In this document: piece by piece, positions 20,701 through 27,355 of the stretch | How the letters are laid out: every line of letters starts with the position of its first letter | Position numbering within the stretch: the first letter of the stretch is position 1 | NCBI RefSeq assembly: GCF_017968885.1 | Contig: NZ_CP072913.1 | Coordinates: 3,890,001-3,954,000 of the forward strand | DNA from: Pseudomonas sp. Tri1 | Lineage (GTDB): Bacteria; Pseudomonadota; Gammaproteobacteria; Pseudomonadales; Pseudomonadaceae | DNA: 64,000 bases | Direction: 5' to 3' | Translations under genes and position numbers: made by a program | Notes under the pieces: generated by a model | What the model saw: only the letters and a program-made list of their open reading frames with translations | Databases searched by the model: none | What the model was told of the DNA's origin: nothing

Positions 20701-23700
20701 GCCGCCGATGACAATCTGTCCGCCGTCGCGCACCAGGCCGTAGGTCTGACCACGCACATCCCGAGCTGTTACGGCCCGGCTCGATACATCGATCAGTGCT
20801 TGTTCACCCAGCCAGATGGAACGACCGTGGCCCTGGGCATTGACTTGATCGCGGACCGTATCGCTGACGCTCGACTCGGTAAGACTGACCCGACCGCCCC
20901 AGGCGTTGAGGGTGCCGTTGGCAGTCAACTGACCGATGCTGCGCACATCGATGCCCTGCCCCGGATCGACGCCGATCACGCTGCCCTTGCCCAGGTTCAA
21001 CACCGTGTTCGCCATGTCGGCGGCGCTGGCGTTCGCGGTGCCGGCAGTGAGGCTCAGGCTCGCGCCGCGGCGCTGGGTCAGGACGCCTTTGATCGCATCT
21101 TCCTGATACAGCTCCGGTGTCCAGCGCTGCAACGCATCCGCCGGTTCTGCGCCGCTGCCGGTGCTCAACGCCTGCTCGCCAAAACGGTACACCGGCATCG
21201 TCACATCGACCCGGGTGCCTTCGGCTACCGTCAGGCCTTCGTTGCCGGTGATGTCATAGGCCGAGAAGCCTTTGTCAAAGAAGTCGCCGCCCAGTTGCAA
21301 GGTAGCCGGTTCAAGCGGCGAGCCGCTGTTGCCGATCAGCACTTTATTGGCCGCCAGCTTCAAGGTCCCGCCGCCATTCACACCAGTGCCGCGCAGTTCA
21401 CCCTTTAAGGTCAAGGCGCCGTTACCGGACGACGCGCCGGTACTGGCGGTCAGGGTCAGGTCCCCGCCCTTACCACCGCGGGTCTTGCCATCGGCCATGA
21501 CCGCGGCGCCGGAGCTGACGTCGATCAGGCTGCCCTGACGCACATCGATACCGCCGCTGCTGCGCACGGACACGACGCCGCCATTGATGAATGGCAAGCC
21601 CTGGCGGTCGCCGCCGTCAAGCAGCAGGTTGCTCCACCGGCCAGCGGTGTTCAACGTCACGCCCTCGCCCAACGTGACCCCAGCATGCTGCCCAGTGGCG
21701 GGCGCAAGCACGACGTCTTCAATCTTGAAATTATCGGTTCTGACCTGTTTAAGCACGTTACCCAAGGCAATGCGACCGCTGCGGGCCGTCAGGTCGGCAT
21801 TCACCTCGACCTGCGGTGCATAAAGCATGATGTCGCCGCCATCGGCGACCTTGAGTGCGCCCTCGACCTTGATGCCCTCAAGCGCCGCCACCTTGACTGC
21901 GCCGAGTTGGAAGCCGTTGAGCAGATCGTTATCCAGAACCAGTTTGCCTTGCCGATCAGTGCCGACCACCGAGGTCAGGTCCAGGCCCGCAGCAATCTTG
22001 TCGGCCACCTTACCGACGGTGACCTGATCGAGCGTGGGGTTCAGGCCGCTATTGATCACACCACTGGTCTTGTCATAGATCGGCGTGTAACTGCCCACCC
22101 ACAACTGCGCCCGTCGGGCCACAGCGTTTTGCGATTGCTGGTAACCATCGAGGTTGAGGTTCGGCGCCTGGGTCTGGCGTTCACCCTGGTAGACCTCGCC
22201 GACGATCTGGCCTTCCAGCACCGCGTTGCGAGTCGATACCACCAACTTGCCGGCATCGCGGCCGACGGTGTAGCCGGCCTCAAAGCGTTCGCGCGGGGCG
22301 ATCAGCGGATTGTAGTAGTAATCGGTCTGGCCCCAGCGTTGACTGTGGTGTTCGTAGCCCTTGTAGATGCCGGTGTAGAGGATGTCCCCCGGCGCCTTGG
22401 ACAACTCATGCAAGCGCCCATCGGCGCCTTTGAGCCAGGACTGGCGCAAGTAGCCGCTCTGCACATCCAGGGTGCCACCGGACAGGTTCAACTGCGCCGC
22501 CTGCTGAGTCACGACGTCGTTGCCGGTGAACGTCAACGTGCCACCCTGGGCGGCCCATTCACCCACGCTGTGTCCCTGGGTGCCCAGGTAGCCGCCGACC
22601 TCCAACAACCCACCCGCCGTGTACCAACGGTCAGTGGCGTAGCCGTTGGTGCCCGCCGGGACGTAGATCAAGTCACGCACGTCCACCCAGACATCGTTGT
22701 TGGTCAGCTTGCCGCCCTCGCGGTTGACCGGAGCATCACGCTGTTCGTTGCCCTGCACGTTGACCTTGATGGAGTTGGACTCCATCGCCACCTTGACGCC
22801 GATGGCGCCGGACACATCGATCACCGCACCATCGCGCACCAGGCTGCGACCGGCGGCGCTGACCGCGACCTGGCCGCCGGTGGCCAGGGTGATGGAGCCG
22901 TTCTGGAAGTCGACGCTGCCGCCACTGACGATCTCGACCCGGGACTGGTCGCTGCGGTCGACCACGCTACTGAGGTTGTTGAACTGACCGGTGATCAGGT
23001 TGTTCGGCGTGCCATCCAGGCCGGCCGGTCCGGCATTGCGCTGGCTGTCCAGGGCACTGCCGCCCGCCGCATCGAGCAGCACCGCCGTGGCGCTGCCCTG
23101 CCCCAGGGTCACGCTGCCGCTGCCGTCGCTGAAGGCGTTGAGCAAATGCACGGTGCCACGGGTGTCCACCGAACTGCTCGCCACCGCCACGCCGTTCTGC
23201 TGCACAGTGTGCCCGGTAAGGGTGATGTCGCCGGTGCTGGCCTGGATCAGGCCGCTGTTGATCACCGTGCCGGCACTGCTGCCGGGCTTGAGAGACGTCG
23301 CGACCTCGTTGCCTCGGGTAGTGGAACGCAGGTTGCCGCTGGTGCCCTGGCCGCGCCGGATGTAGAAATTGTCACCAGCCGCCAGGGTGGTCTGGCCTTT
23401 GGCGGTGATGATGGAGCCGGCGTTCTCCACTTCGGAGCCCAACAGCAAGGCATAACCACCACCGGTCGTGGAGCTGGCAGCGCGGTGGGTTTCGATCAGC
23501 GCGCCCTGCTGCACCTCGACCTTGCCGGCGGCGTCAGTAAAGGTCGGTTGGCTGCCGGTGGCATCGACGTACAACCCGCGCTTGCTGAATTGCTCATCGC
23601 TGATGTTGGCCGCCACCGCCGCCAGGTTGCGCACGTTGACCTGGCTGCTGCCGCTGAAAATGATGCCGTTGCGGTTGACCAGCATCACCGTGCCGTTGCC

Positions 23701-24330
23701 CTTGATCTGGCCCTGGATCTGGCTTGGTCGCGCTTGAGGGTCGTTGACCCGGTTGAGCACGGCCCAGTCCGACTGCTGCTGGAAATCCACCGTGGTATTG
23801 CGCCCGACGTTGAAGGTTTCCCAGTTGAGAATCGCCTTGTCGGCGGTCTGCTCGATCGTCACCGTGGTCTTGCCACCGGACTGGGTCTGCTTCGGGCCCT
23901 TGGCGTTGAGCCAGCCCTGGGTCAGGCTGTTATCGACCTTGAGCCCACCCTCGCCCAGCCCGTCGGGCACAGTCTGCACCTGCCCGAACGCGGCTTGCCG
24001 CCCCGCTGCCTGGGCGGCTTGCTGGGCCGCGATGGCAGCCACGGTGTTGTTGAGATTGGTCAACGAACGCTGCAACTGCGCGTTAGCCCGTTGCTGCTGC
24101 GCCAAGGGCGGCGGCATGCCTGGCTGCGCGGTCGTAGGCCGCGTCGCGCCACCGGCCTGGGTCGCCCCCTTGGCGGCAAACCAGGCCGAACTGAACGCCG
24201 TCGCCGCCTGGGCATTGCCGGCCACCATCAGCAGCGCAATGGCCTGGGCCAACGGCTTGAGCCGCAGCATCGACAACTCGCTGTCGCGACGTGGAGCGTT
24301 CAGGTTCGTCTGGGGTTTGCAGCGCAGCAT
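11710..24330 (-). CDS. pdtA: Giant filamentous-haemagglutinin-like TpsA adhesin (PdtA-like)
   Basis: This gene encodes about 4206 residues, a secreted two-partner-secretion exoprotein close in size and context to P. aeruginosa PdtA (phosphate-depletion-regulated TpsA). The N-terminus has an extended signal peptide ending near NAQA (about residue 42). The TPS secretion domain follows, with NWETFNVGRN near residue 170 and the NRNGIIFSG variant of the NPNGI motif near 220. A very long beta-helix of imperfect repeats follows, then a DUF3739-like C-terminal region. I prefer ATG 24328-24330 over ATG 24337-24339 because GAAAGG is well spaced only from the former. A paired-cysteine module interrupts the helix near residues 3030-3140. 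No TpsB transporter gene is adjacent. Confidence 0.93.
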   Translation of the reverse strand: MLRCKPQTNLNAPRRDSELSMLRLKPLAQAIALLMVAGNAQAATAFSSAWFAAKGATQAGGATRPTTAQPGMPPPLAQQQRANAQLQRSLTNLNNTVAAIAAQQAAQAAGRQAAFGQVQTVPDGLGEGGLKVDNSLTQGWLNAKGPKQTQSGGKTTVTIEQTADKAILNWETFNVGRNTTVDFQQQSDWAVLNRVNDPQARPSQIQGQIKGNGTVMLVNRNGIIFSGSSQVNVRNLAAVAANISDEQFSKRGLYVDATGSQPTFTDAAGKVEVQQGALIETHRAASSTTGGGYALLLGSEVENAGSIITAKGQTTLAAGDNFYIRRGQGTSGNLRSTTRGNEVATSLKPGSSAGTVINSGLIQASTGDITLTGHTVQQNGVAVASSSVDTRGTVHLLNAFSDGSGSVTLGQGSATAVLLDAAGGSALDSQRNAGPAGLDGTPNNLITGQFNNLSSVVDRSDQSRVEIVSGGSVDFQNGSITLATGGQVAVSAAGRSLVRDGAVIDVSGAIGVKVAMESNSIKVNVQGNEQRDAPVNREGGKLTNNDVWVDVRDLIYVPAGTNGYATDRWYTAGGLLEVGGYLGTQGHSVGEWAAQGGTLTFTGNDVVTQQAAQLNLSGGTLDVQSGYLRQSWLKGADGRLHELSKAPGDILYTGIYKGYEHHSQRWGQTDYYYNPLIAPRERFEAGYTVGRDAGKLVVSTRNAVLEGQIVGEVYQGERQTQAPNLNLDGYQQSQNAVARRAQLWVGSYTPIYDKTSGVINSGLNPTLDQVTVGKVADKIAAGLDLTSVVGTDRQGKLVLDNDLLNGFQLGAVKVAALEGIKVEGALKVADGGDIMLYAPQVEVNADLTARSGRIALGNVLKQVRTDNFKIEDVVLAPATGQHAGVTLGEGVTLNTAGRWSNLLLDGGDRQGLPFINGGVVSVRSSGGIDVRQGSLIDVSSGAAVMADGKTRGGKGGDLTLTASTGASSGNGALTLKGELRGTGVNGGGTLKLAANKVLIGNSGSPLEPATLQLGGDFFDKGFSAYDITGNEGLTVAEGTRVDVTMPVYRFGEQALSTGSGAEPADALQRWTPELYQEDAIKGVLTQRRGASLSLTAGTANASAADMANTVLNLGKGSVIGVDPGQGIDVRSIGQLTANGTLNAWGGRVSLTESSVSDTVRDQVNAQGHGRSIWLGEQALIDVSSRAVTARDVRGQTYGLVRDGGQIVIGGQIDAAKGSTSASELFVVVRDGARLQADGSQAVLDIPGQGRTSVASNGGSISLASANGLYLDGSFSARSGGAGAAGGSLSVALETPYYLKSTVSDRVLKVRELVLARAAQASPLSDTAETSADSLIYGHGRLGADQVQAGGFDSLSLLSNGLMSVDGDLSMSLGQSLSLYSRSFGLSATAPANTRVELNAPHVLMALATGLATTRPSFDPYTRPVVDGGGVSLLANKAVFSVNADLLDVQGSVMFSSKGTVRQADGNTVELERAGFDRVQLRSRGDLRFLAGVSSEGLPTGFTTQLLTPSDMVLQAAQLYPATGVGARVLAGYTGASASVFDPMRSLVIERTTQVTPAVPYSAFGRLQLGSAKIEQGGVVRAPLGLIEVGINDGLGTTDRVELLPGSLTSVSGLGLVLPYGGTVDGQSYQYAGKKVVLLGQGAVLTEYGDLNIGVILGGKSVAAQEGSVLDLSGGGELLGAGFISGRGGSTDARFNPLVQIGANGGFTLPGLSTNPVYAIVPGNQSQYAPVAPEGGAVDPRVGQQITIGAGVPGLAAGTYTLMPSTYALLPGAFRVEVNGLAGQGVTTGAQQLRNGSWTTAGVLSVANTGQRNSLSSQVILTSGDVLRRYSQYNETSYAQFAVADAARLGVPRALLPVDAKTLKLNLAKGAGDQAFSFKGLGKFAPQAGGYGGTVAVVASNGTALEVVAEGRGATAGFEGVTLNAESLNALNASRQVIGGQFSLLYGQGGNYITPQRVSRSVALREGATLSAPEVFLLADGGELLVEQGAAINTIGRGKAAYDARDGFIYNLNVKFQNYSLLAASNGLLNVLAPVSGTSGTVNIGGCSLTPCSGVTRIHSEGSIVAASGSSLQLDDQVRYGTRHLTLALSNINVGTAQALSNAATRQVLPAGLTLSQTVLDRLLRGDTEYGAPALETLELSASQALNFYGTVSLDTYDPTTGKSRLSNLMLSTPAIYGAGSANDVATIRTANLIWNGAVGAPGSVIAGGAGTGAGRLDIQAQRIEFGYGDFAQPSSLTTLNRLALGFANVNLSASERLTANHKGSLAVYQSQGAYDAKTGYAYSGGNLNILTPLLTGEAGSVNRITAGGAVNVAGTSAKPGSVSGLGGELSIKGASLNLASAVVLPSGKLTLSATDDLTLADEALIDVAGRTVTFNDVTRYSAGGEVILQSQNGNIRQADGSSIDFSARNNQAGRLSAVALDEAAGIVDLQGRILGSSTGEYDAGGTAMPYLAGSVEIQAQRLGDSGDLSEQFAALNQRLNDGQVFGSRGFQLKQGDLVIGNELKASTVSVSVDNGNLLVNGKVDASGERVGSIRLAAGRSLTLGGNAVLDAHGNRLRVDSYGKIIDSPNRAMVDLTSRGGVLTLADGARIDLRHGTAAPAGQHDGRARGTLELNARRAGPDATHGDIAIDASGNLDIQGARSIAVNGMWQYNDAAFGSDPAASGRPYQVIDQAYLDGKHQDSVAFINAALANSDLMQGKLAGLNNARYADAFHLRPGVEIVSATADGDLVVQGDLDLSGYRYASVNPHTRQTAVYGSGEAGALTLRAGGDLSIYGSINDGFAPPPATQDDKGWVLLPGIDFTGGDIVVPGAGVTLADDTAFPAGATLNYDLPIKGVTLAAGTRLPVAAILDQPLELPAGTVLAAAVHDASGNLLFAAGTLLSRAQTLEAGSQLGAGSVLSGATALRGFIWPKGVALPDVANAGNTQTNILKLAGSLVLNRGSLLPSGTDVKLPDGVESVQLRPEIAGSDGRMWAIAPMLAEGSQSWSLRLVAGADTTAADSRIVQPEPVHGDLHLADSHYGMFGVLVPGKGGFIWTEAGVQDMLNNGITVELGQPVDETIFRDIFGYDSAEAFCVDFGGNCVLQASYKWTEAAEKQLASSGFEVKAGELISQAAVQFFQFDSVQSLCDAMPNICAPVDAEYAPVAGSVRPSVIRTGTGDLELLSGGSLRMDSLFGVYTAGTSSAPTFPGDPYNQPKALGGNGTVLNDKDGSNERLVDGGTESLYRAWYPDAGGNLLLKVGGDLSGNLTAPANPIGRPNPADMGQDSANVGNWLWRQGNGDSVNGQPTAWWINFGSYTASMELGGADQMAGFTGYGTLGGGDLDVQVKGDAGVLGRLVGNDFNININSRSQGLLLAVGSTGRVGADGSLQLTGGGDLNLRVGGALNPDSVFANGHLNGAVINLRGHAQIDSGAIGRIDLQYGNAVSAQSPGETRAYDSFKSTRGSATGGLTLMPGDATFDLTTSGDLVVMDVADPGRAPMMSASPFKDGNSNGSGVSWFTLWTANTAVDLWSSGGNLTPFTFSTATDLAVVYPSILRAVAASGSLYYGKSSALYDTGYNGDNRPALLLAPGINSELQFMAGDSIYGGDMSVSRSGAASAALATPLRPAFVGIVDGFVIKASNLSADGNFARPSANILPLFAFDTSSASSEWALNVDPARFYALEGDLLAVATGRSMTSVPTGRWPGRIAYEGAGPVRMMAGRDIVSSGIPLGGSLNTNSDVGNYTSTGNLFIHNNPTDISIVSAGRDILYSNFNVAGPGLLEITAGRNILMDDKVSITSIGAVVPGDSRPGASLVLQAGAGLNGADYERFVKAYLDPANQALAGVPLANQDGKVAKTYEAELVDWLEKRFGFSGDTEQARSFFAALPAEQQRVFARDVYFAELKAAGREYNEVGGVRQGSYLRGREAIALLFPDKDVAGNAITYKGDITMFGGAGVHTDFGGSIQMLTPGGGQTFGIEGNAPPSTAGVITQGEGDIQLYAQNSILLGQSRIMTTFGGSILGWSAQGDINAGRGSKTTVVYTPPKRLYDSWGNVTLSPSVPSTGAGIATLNPIAEVAPGDIDLIAPLGTIDAGEAGIRVSGNVNIAALTVVNAANIQTQGKSSGVPLAASVNTGAITSASSAASSATQAAEDVARQQQNAARQNQASVFTVQVVSFGSEQLTPSRDGAGREAPRAYDPASPVQVLGAGPLDEQTRQRLTEDERGRLSL

Positions 24331-24436
24331 CCTACTCATCCTTTCGGTTTGCTCTAAGGGGACACAACGCAGTGCTGTCAGGCTGCCAGCGTTGGTTATA
24401 GGGGATAGGCGGTTACAGGGGGACGGGACCGAACGG

Positions 24437-24454
24437 TTGTCATGAAAATTTCAT
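24437..24454 (+). promoter_or_regulatory. PHO-box-like site upstream of pdtA
   Basis: TTGTCAT-GAAA-ATTTCAT gives two 7-base half sites spaced by 4 bases, matching CTGTCAT-N4-CTGTCAT at 6 of 7 and 5 of 7 positions. It lies about 107 bases upstream of the pdtA start, reading on the opposite strand. It also contains the near-perfect palindrome CATGAAAATTTCATG, so another regulator cannot be excluded. Confidence 0.5.
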
Positions 24455-24482
24455 GTGGCTGTGTTGGTCGCGGCGCCAGAGC

Positions 24483-24515
24483 AAAAAATCAGCAACGGCT
24501 TGCGCCGTTGCTGAT
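24483..24515 (-). terminator. Rho-independent terminator after the DING protein gene
   Basis: On the minus strand ATCAGCAACGG and CCGTTGCTGAT form an 11-bp stem with a 6-base loop, followed by a run of six T. It lies 28 bases after the DING gene stop and would separate that gene from pdtA, which has its own upstream region. Confidence 0.88.
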
Positions 24516-24543
24516 CGGTGTTGCGTGTTGCTCAGGCGTGGGG

Positions 24544-25731
24544 TTACAGCGGACGACCGATGCCGTTGCAGACGTTGGTATTGCCGATGCTTTGAGCGCT
24601 GGTAGTGGTCAGGAAGCTGCCACGAATGGCGTTTTTCCAGGCCGTTGGCAGCGGCACGAAGCGGTTGGCGGTGATAGCGGCATCGTTGTTGTTGGCAGCG
24701 ACTGCGCCGTAGTGACGGGTGAAGAAATCACGTACCTGAGTGCTCTGGGCGGCGTTGGCGTAGCACTGGCTGAAAATCACGTTGGTGAAGCCCAGGATCG
24801 GATAGCCGCTGGTTGGGTAGAGGCGCAAGCTAGGGTCAGCCGGGATGGTTTCATCAATCACTTTTTGAGAAGTGAAAACAGGAACCCAAGCGTTCGGTTT
24901 TGACCGGTCGGTAGCAGCAGGAACCGTAACGGCATTGATAGCTGCCGACACGTTGGCAGGCGCTGGGGAAAGACCGCCAACACGAGCGACCTTAGTGGCG
25001 TCGTCCAGACCAGCCAGCGTAGTAGCGGCGTAATCCGGGCTCATGTAGGTGATACGACCTTGGGCTGCGTTCAGTGCAGTCATCACGTTCGCACTGCCGG
25101 AGGCGGAAACGGCGCCGGCTGGCAGGCCACCGCTGTAGCTGGAGGCGAAGGTGGTGGTGACAGCGAAGGTGCCGGTTTCAGCGCACTTGGCATTCAGGAA
25201 GCGGGTGAACAGCTCGGTGGTACCGCTGCTTTCTGCACGGTAAACCACGGTGATCGCGCCGGTACGGCCCGAACCAGTGATCTGGCTCCAGTCGGTCAAA
25301 CGGCCGGAGAACACACCACACAACTGGTTGACACTCAGGTCAACGTTGGCAGTACCAGTCTTGTTGAAAGGAATGGCAACCGAAGTGGCAACCGAAGGCA
25401 CCTGGATCAGTGGGCCCCAGGCAGCGCCGTGAGCGGTGACGTAATTGCTCAGCTCAGTGGCGCTGAGCTTGGAATCGCTGCCAGCCCAGTGCACGTTCTT
25501 GCTGGTGTCACCAGCCACGAACTTGGTGTAGTCGTTGTTCAGGAAAGCAGCCTTGCCAGCACCGCTGCCCACGCCGATGTAAGGGGCGAAACCGGCAGTC
25601 AGTACGCCGGAAGTCTGGTACAGCGGCTGAGGCAAGGTAGCACCACCGCCATTGACATCAGCCATGGCGGCCTGAGCGGCGCAGAGGCCGGCGAGGGTCA
25701 GGGATACCGCGAGAACGTTGCGCTTAAACAT
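24544..25731 (-). CDS. DING-family phosphate-binding protein / LapA-like secreted phosphatase
   Basis: The 395-residue precursor has a signal peptide ending AAMA (about residue 24), and the mature protein begins DVNGGGATLPQ, a one-residue variant of the DINGGGATLPQ signature of DING proteins. It has a PstS-like fold with the phosphate-binding type motif YRAESSGTTELF. In P. aeruginosa DING-type proteins next to hxcRS include LapA, an alkaline phosphatase secreted by the Hxc type II system, so this is the most likely Hxc substrate here. Whether it hydrolyses or only binds phosphate cannot be told from sequence. RBS GGAG precedes the ATG; a terminator follows. Confidence 0.9.
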   Translation of the reverse strand: MFKRNVLAVSLTLAGLCAAQAAMADVNGGGATLPQPLYQTSGVLTAGFAPYIGVGSGAGKAAFLNNDYTKFVAGDTSKNVHWAGSDSKLSATELSNYVTAHGAAWGPLIQVPSVATSVAIPFNKTGTANVDLSVNQLCGVFSGRLTDWSQITGSGRTGAITVVYRAESSGTTELFTRFLNAKCAETGTFAVTTTFASSYSGGLPAGAVSASGSANVMTALNAAQGRITYMSPDYAATTLAGLDDATKVARVGGLSPAPANVSAAINAVTVPAATDRSKPNAWVPVFTSQKVIDETIPADPSLRLYPTSGYPILGFTNVIFSQCYANAAQSTQVRDFFTRHYGAVAANNNDAAITANRFVPLPTAWKNAIRGSFLTTTSAQSIGNTNVCNGIGRPL

Positions 25732-26143
25732 GAAGAATCTCCTTTCATCGTGTTCGTACGTAGGTTGGGTGACGCGTGCTTGCCGTCATGGCGCTCGGTC
25801 CTGTGCCGATGGCGGTGGGGTGAGGCCATGGGTTAGAAATTCGCAGTTTCCGGTGACAGATAAAGGAAAAAACCTCGGGAGCTGAGGGCTGTTTTCTGGC
25901 TTTTTTCCTCGGGTGTTCGAGGGCTCTGGACCGGGGTTTCGGCTGGGTCTGGCGGCGCTGTTGCGCAGGGTGGGCGTGGGGATGGCGGCGGGTGGTTGTC
26001 GGGCAAAGAAAGATGACAGAACGAGGAACCCGAGTTTGGTGCTGGCAAGGGTCGGGAGGTGTCGCGGCAGCGCAAAAATAACTGATTGTTTTTGTGGGGG
26101 CCGTGCTTGCCGCAAGGGTGGTGTCAACCAGAAAGTGCTCGGT
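25732..26143. promoter_or_regulatory. Intergenic region with the presumed DING gene promoter
   Basis: There is no gene in these 412 bases. On the minus strand a perfect PHO half site CTGTCAT lies at 26013-26019, and CTGTCAC appears at about 25852-25858, but neither has a good partner at the right spacing. An ACGCGTCA core at 25770-25777 (minus strand) resembles the element in the divergent hxc gaps. No clear terminator after hxcS was found. Confidence 0.4.
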
Positions 26144-27355
26144 TTACTGGACCAACTGGTTGATCTCGATAATCGGCAACAACACCGCCATGACGATCAC
26201 CAGCACCACACCGCCCATGACCACAATCATCAGCGGCTCCAGGAGCGCGGTCATGCCCATGGCCCGGCGTTCGATGTCGCGGGACAGGGTCTGCGCGGCG
26301 CGTTCGAGCATCGGTGGCAGGCAGCCGGTTTTTTCGCCGCTGGCGATCAGGTGGATCAGCACCGGCGGGAAAACTTTCTCCACCCGCAGCGCCGCCGCCA
26401 GGTTGACCCCTTCGCGGACCTTGGCCGTGGCGTCGCTGACACTCAGGCTCAAGCGGTCGTTGGACAGGGTCTGGCGCGCCGCCTCCAGCGCCCGCAGCAA
26501 TGGCACCCCGGCGCCACCGAGAATCGCCAGGGTCGAGGCAAAACGCGCGGTATTGAGGCCCAGTACAAAACGCCCGATCAGCGGCAGGCGCAACACTCGT
26601 GCATGCCAGCTCAATCGCGCCTGCGGGTTGCGCAAATACATCCGCCAACCCCAGAACCCACCGGCCAAAACGCCAAAACACAGCCAGCCCCAGGCACGGA
26701 TGAAGTCACTGGCGGTGAGCATCGCCACGGTCAGCGCGGGCAGATCCTGCCGGGCCTGGGAGAACGCGCTGACCACCTGGGGCACCACGTAGCTGAGCAG
26801 GAAAATCACGATGGCGATCGACACCAGCCCCACCACCCCTGGGTAGATGAACGCGGTAAGGATCTTGCCCCGCAGGTTGTTGCGCTCTTCGATGTAATCC
26901 GCCAGCCGTTCCATGACCTGGGCCAGGTCGCCAGACTCTTCACCAGCGGCAATCAACGCCCGGTAGATTTCCGGAAAGTCCCGTGGCCGCGCGGCCAGGG
27001 CTTCGGCCAGGCGCATGCCGCCGCGCACGTCGGCACGCACTGCGCTGAGGGTCTGAGCGATGTGCTTGCGCTCGGCCTGTTCCACCGTGGCGCTCAACGC
27101 CGCCTCCAACGGCAGGCTCGCTCCCAGCAAGCTCGCCAGTTGCCGGGTGGCCCAGGCCAGGTCGTTGTCCGAGAGTTTGGCGCTGAACAAGCCACCGCCG
27201 TTGGCTTGCGTTGTATTGCGTTCGACCTGCACCTGCAACGCGGTCAGCCCGCGGCTGCGCAGCAGGTTGAAGGCGGCACTCTGGCTGTCGGCTTCCAGGT
27301 GCCCGACCTCGATTTTTCCGGTGGCGTCAGCGGCCTCGAAACGGTAGCGATTCAT
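26144..27355 (-). CDS. hxcS: HxcS, type II secretion inner-membrane platform protein (GspF-like)
   Basis: The 403-residue inner-membrane protein belongs to the GspF/PilC family and forms the platform on which the pseudopilus is assembled. The two cytoplasmic GspF domains are visible, the first around residues 65-190 (YRALIAAGEESGDL) and the second around 265-385 (HLIASGEKTGCLP), with membrane segments near 165-190, 215-235 and 370-395. The ATG shares one base with the hxcR stop, so the two are translated together. Hxc is the second T2SS of P. aeruginosa, expressed at low phosphate. Confidence 0.95.
   Translation of the reverse strand: MNRYRFEAADATGKIEVGHLEADSQSAAFNLLRSRGLTALQVQVERNTTQANGGGLFSAKLSDNDLAWATRQLASLLGASLPLEAALSATVEQAERKHIAQTLSAVRADVRGGMRLAEALAARPRDFPEIYRALIAAGEESGDLAQVMERLADYIEERNNLRGKILTAFIYPGVVGLVSIAIVIFLLSYVVPQVVSAFSQARQDLPALTVAMLTASDFIRAWGWLCFGVLAGGFWGWRMYLRNPQARLSWHARVLRLPLIGRFVLGLNTARFASTLAILGGAGVPLLRALEAARQTLSNDRLSLSVSDATAKVREGVNLAAALRVEKVFPPVLIHLIASGEKTGCLPPMLERAAQTLSRDIERRAMGMTALLEPLMIVVMGGVVLVIVMAVLLPIIEINQLVQ

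Noticed and set aside
11710..24330. pdtA as a contact-dependent inhibition (CdiA) toxin
   Set aside because: The C-terminus looks like DUF3739 and low-complexity sequence, with no VENN-type boundary, toxin domain or small immunity gene after it.
13772..24357. Several long plus-strand open frames (up to 890 codons) opposite pdtA
   Set aside because: They have low-complexity composition typical of antisense frames in GC-rich repeats and no recognisable domains; the minus strand encodes one continuous adhesin.
25852..26019. PHO box for the DING protein gene
   Set aside because: Only single half sites (CTGTCAT and CTGTCAC) are present; neither has a partner at the 11-base spacing, so I did not list it as a PHO box.
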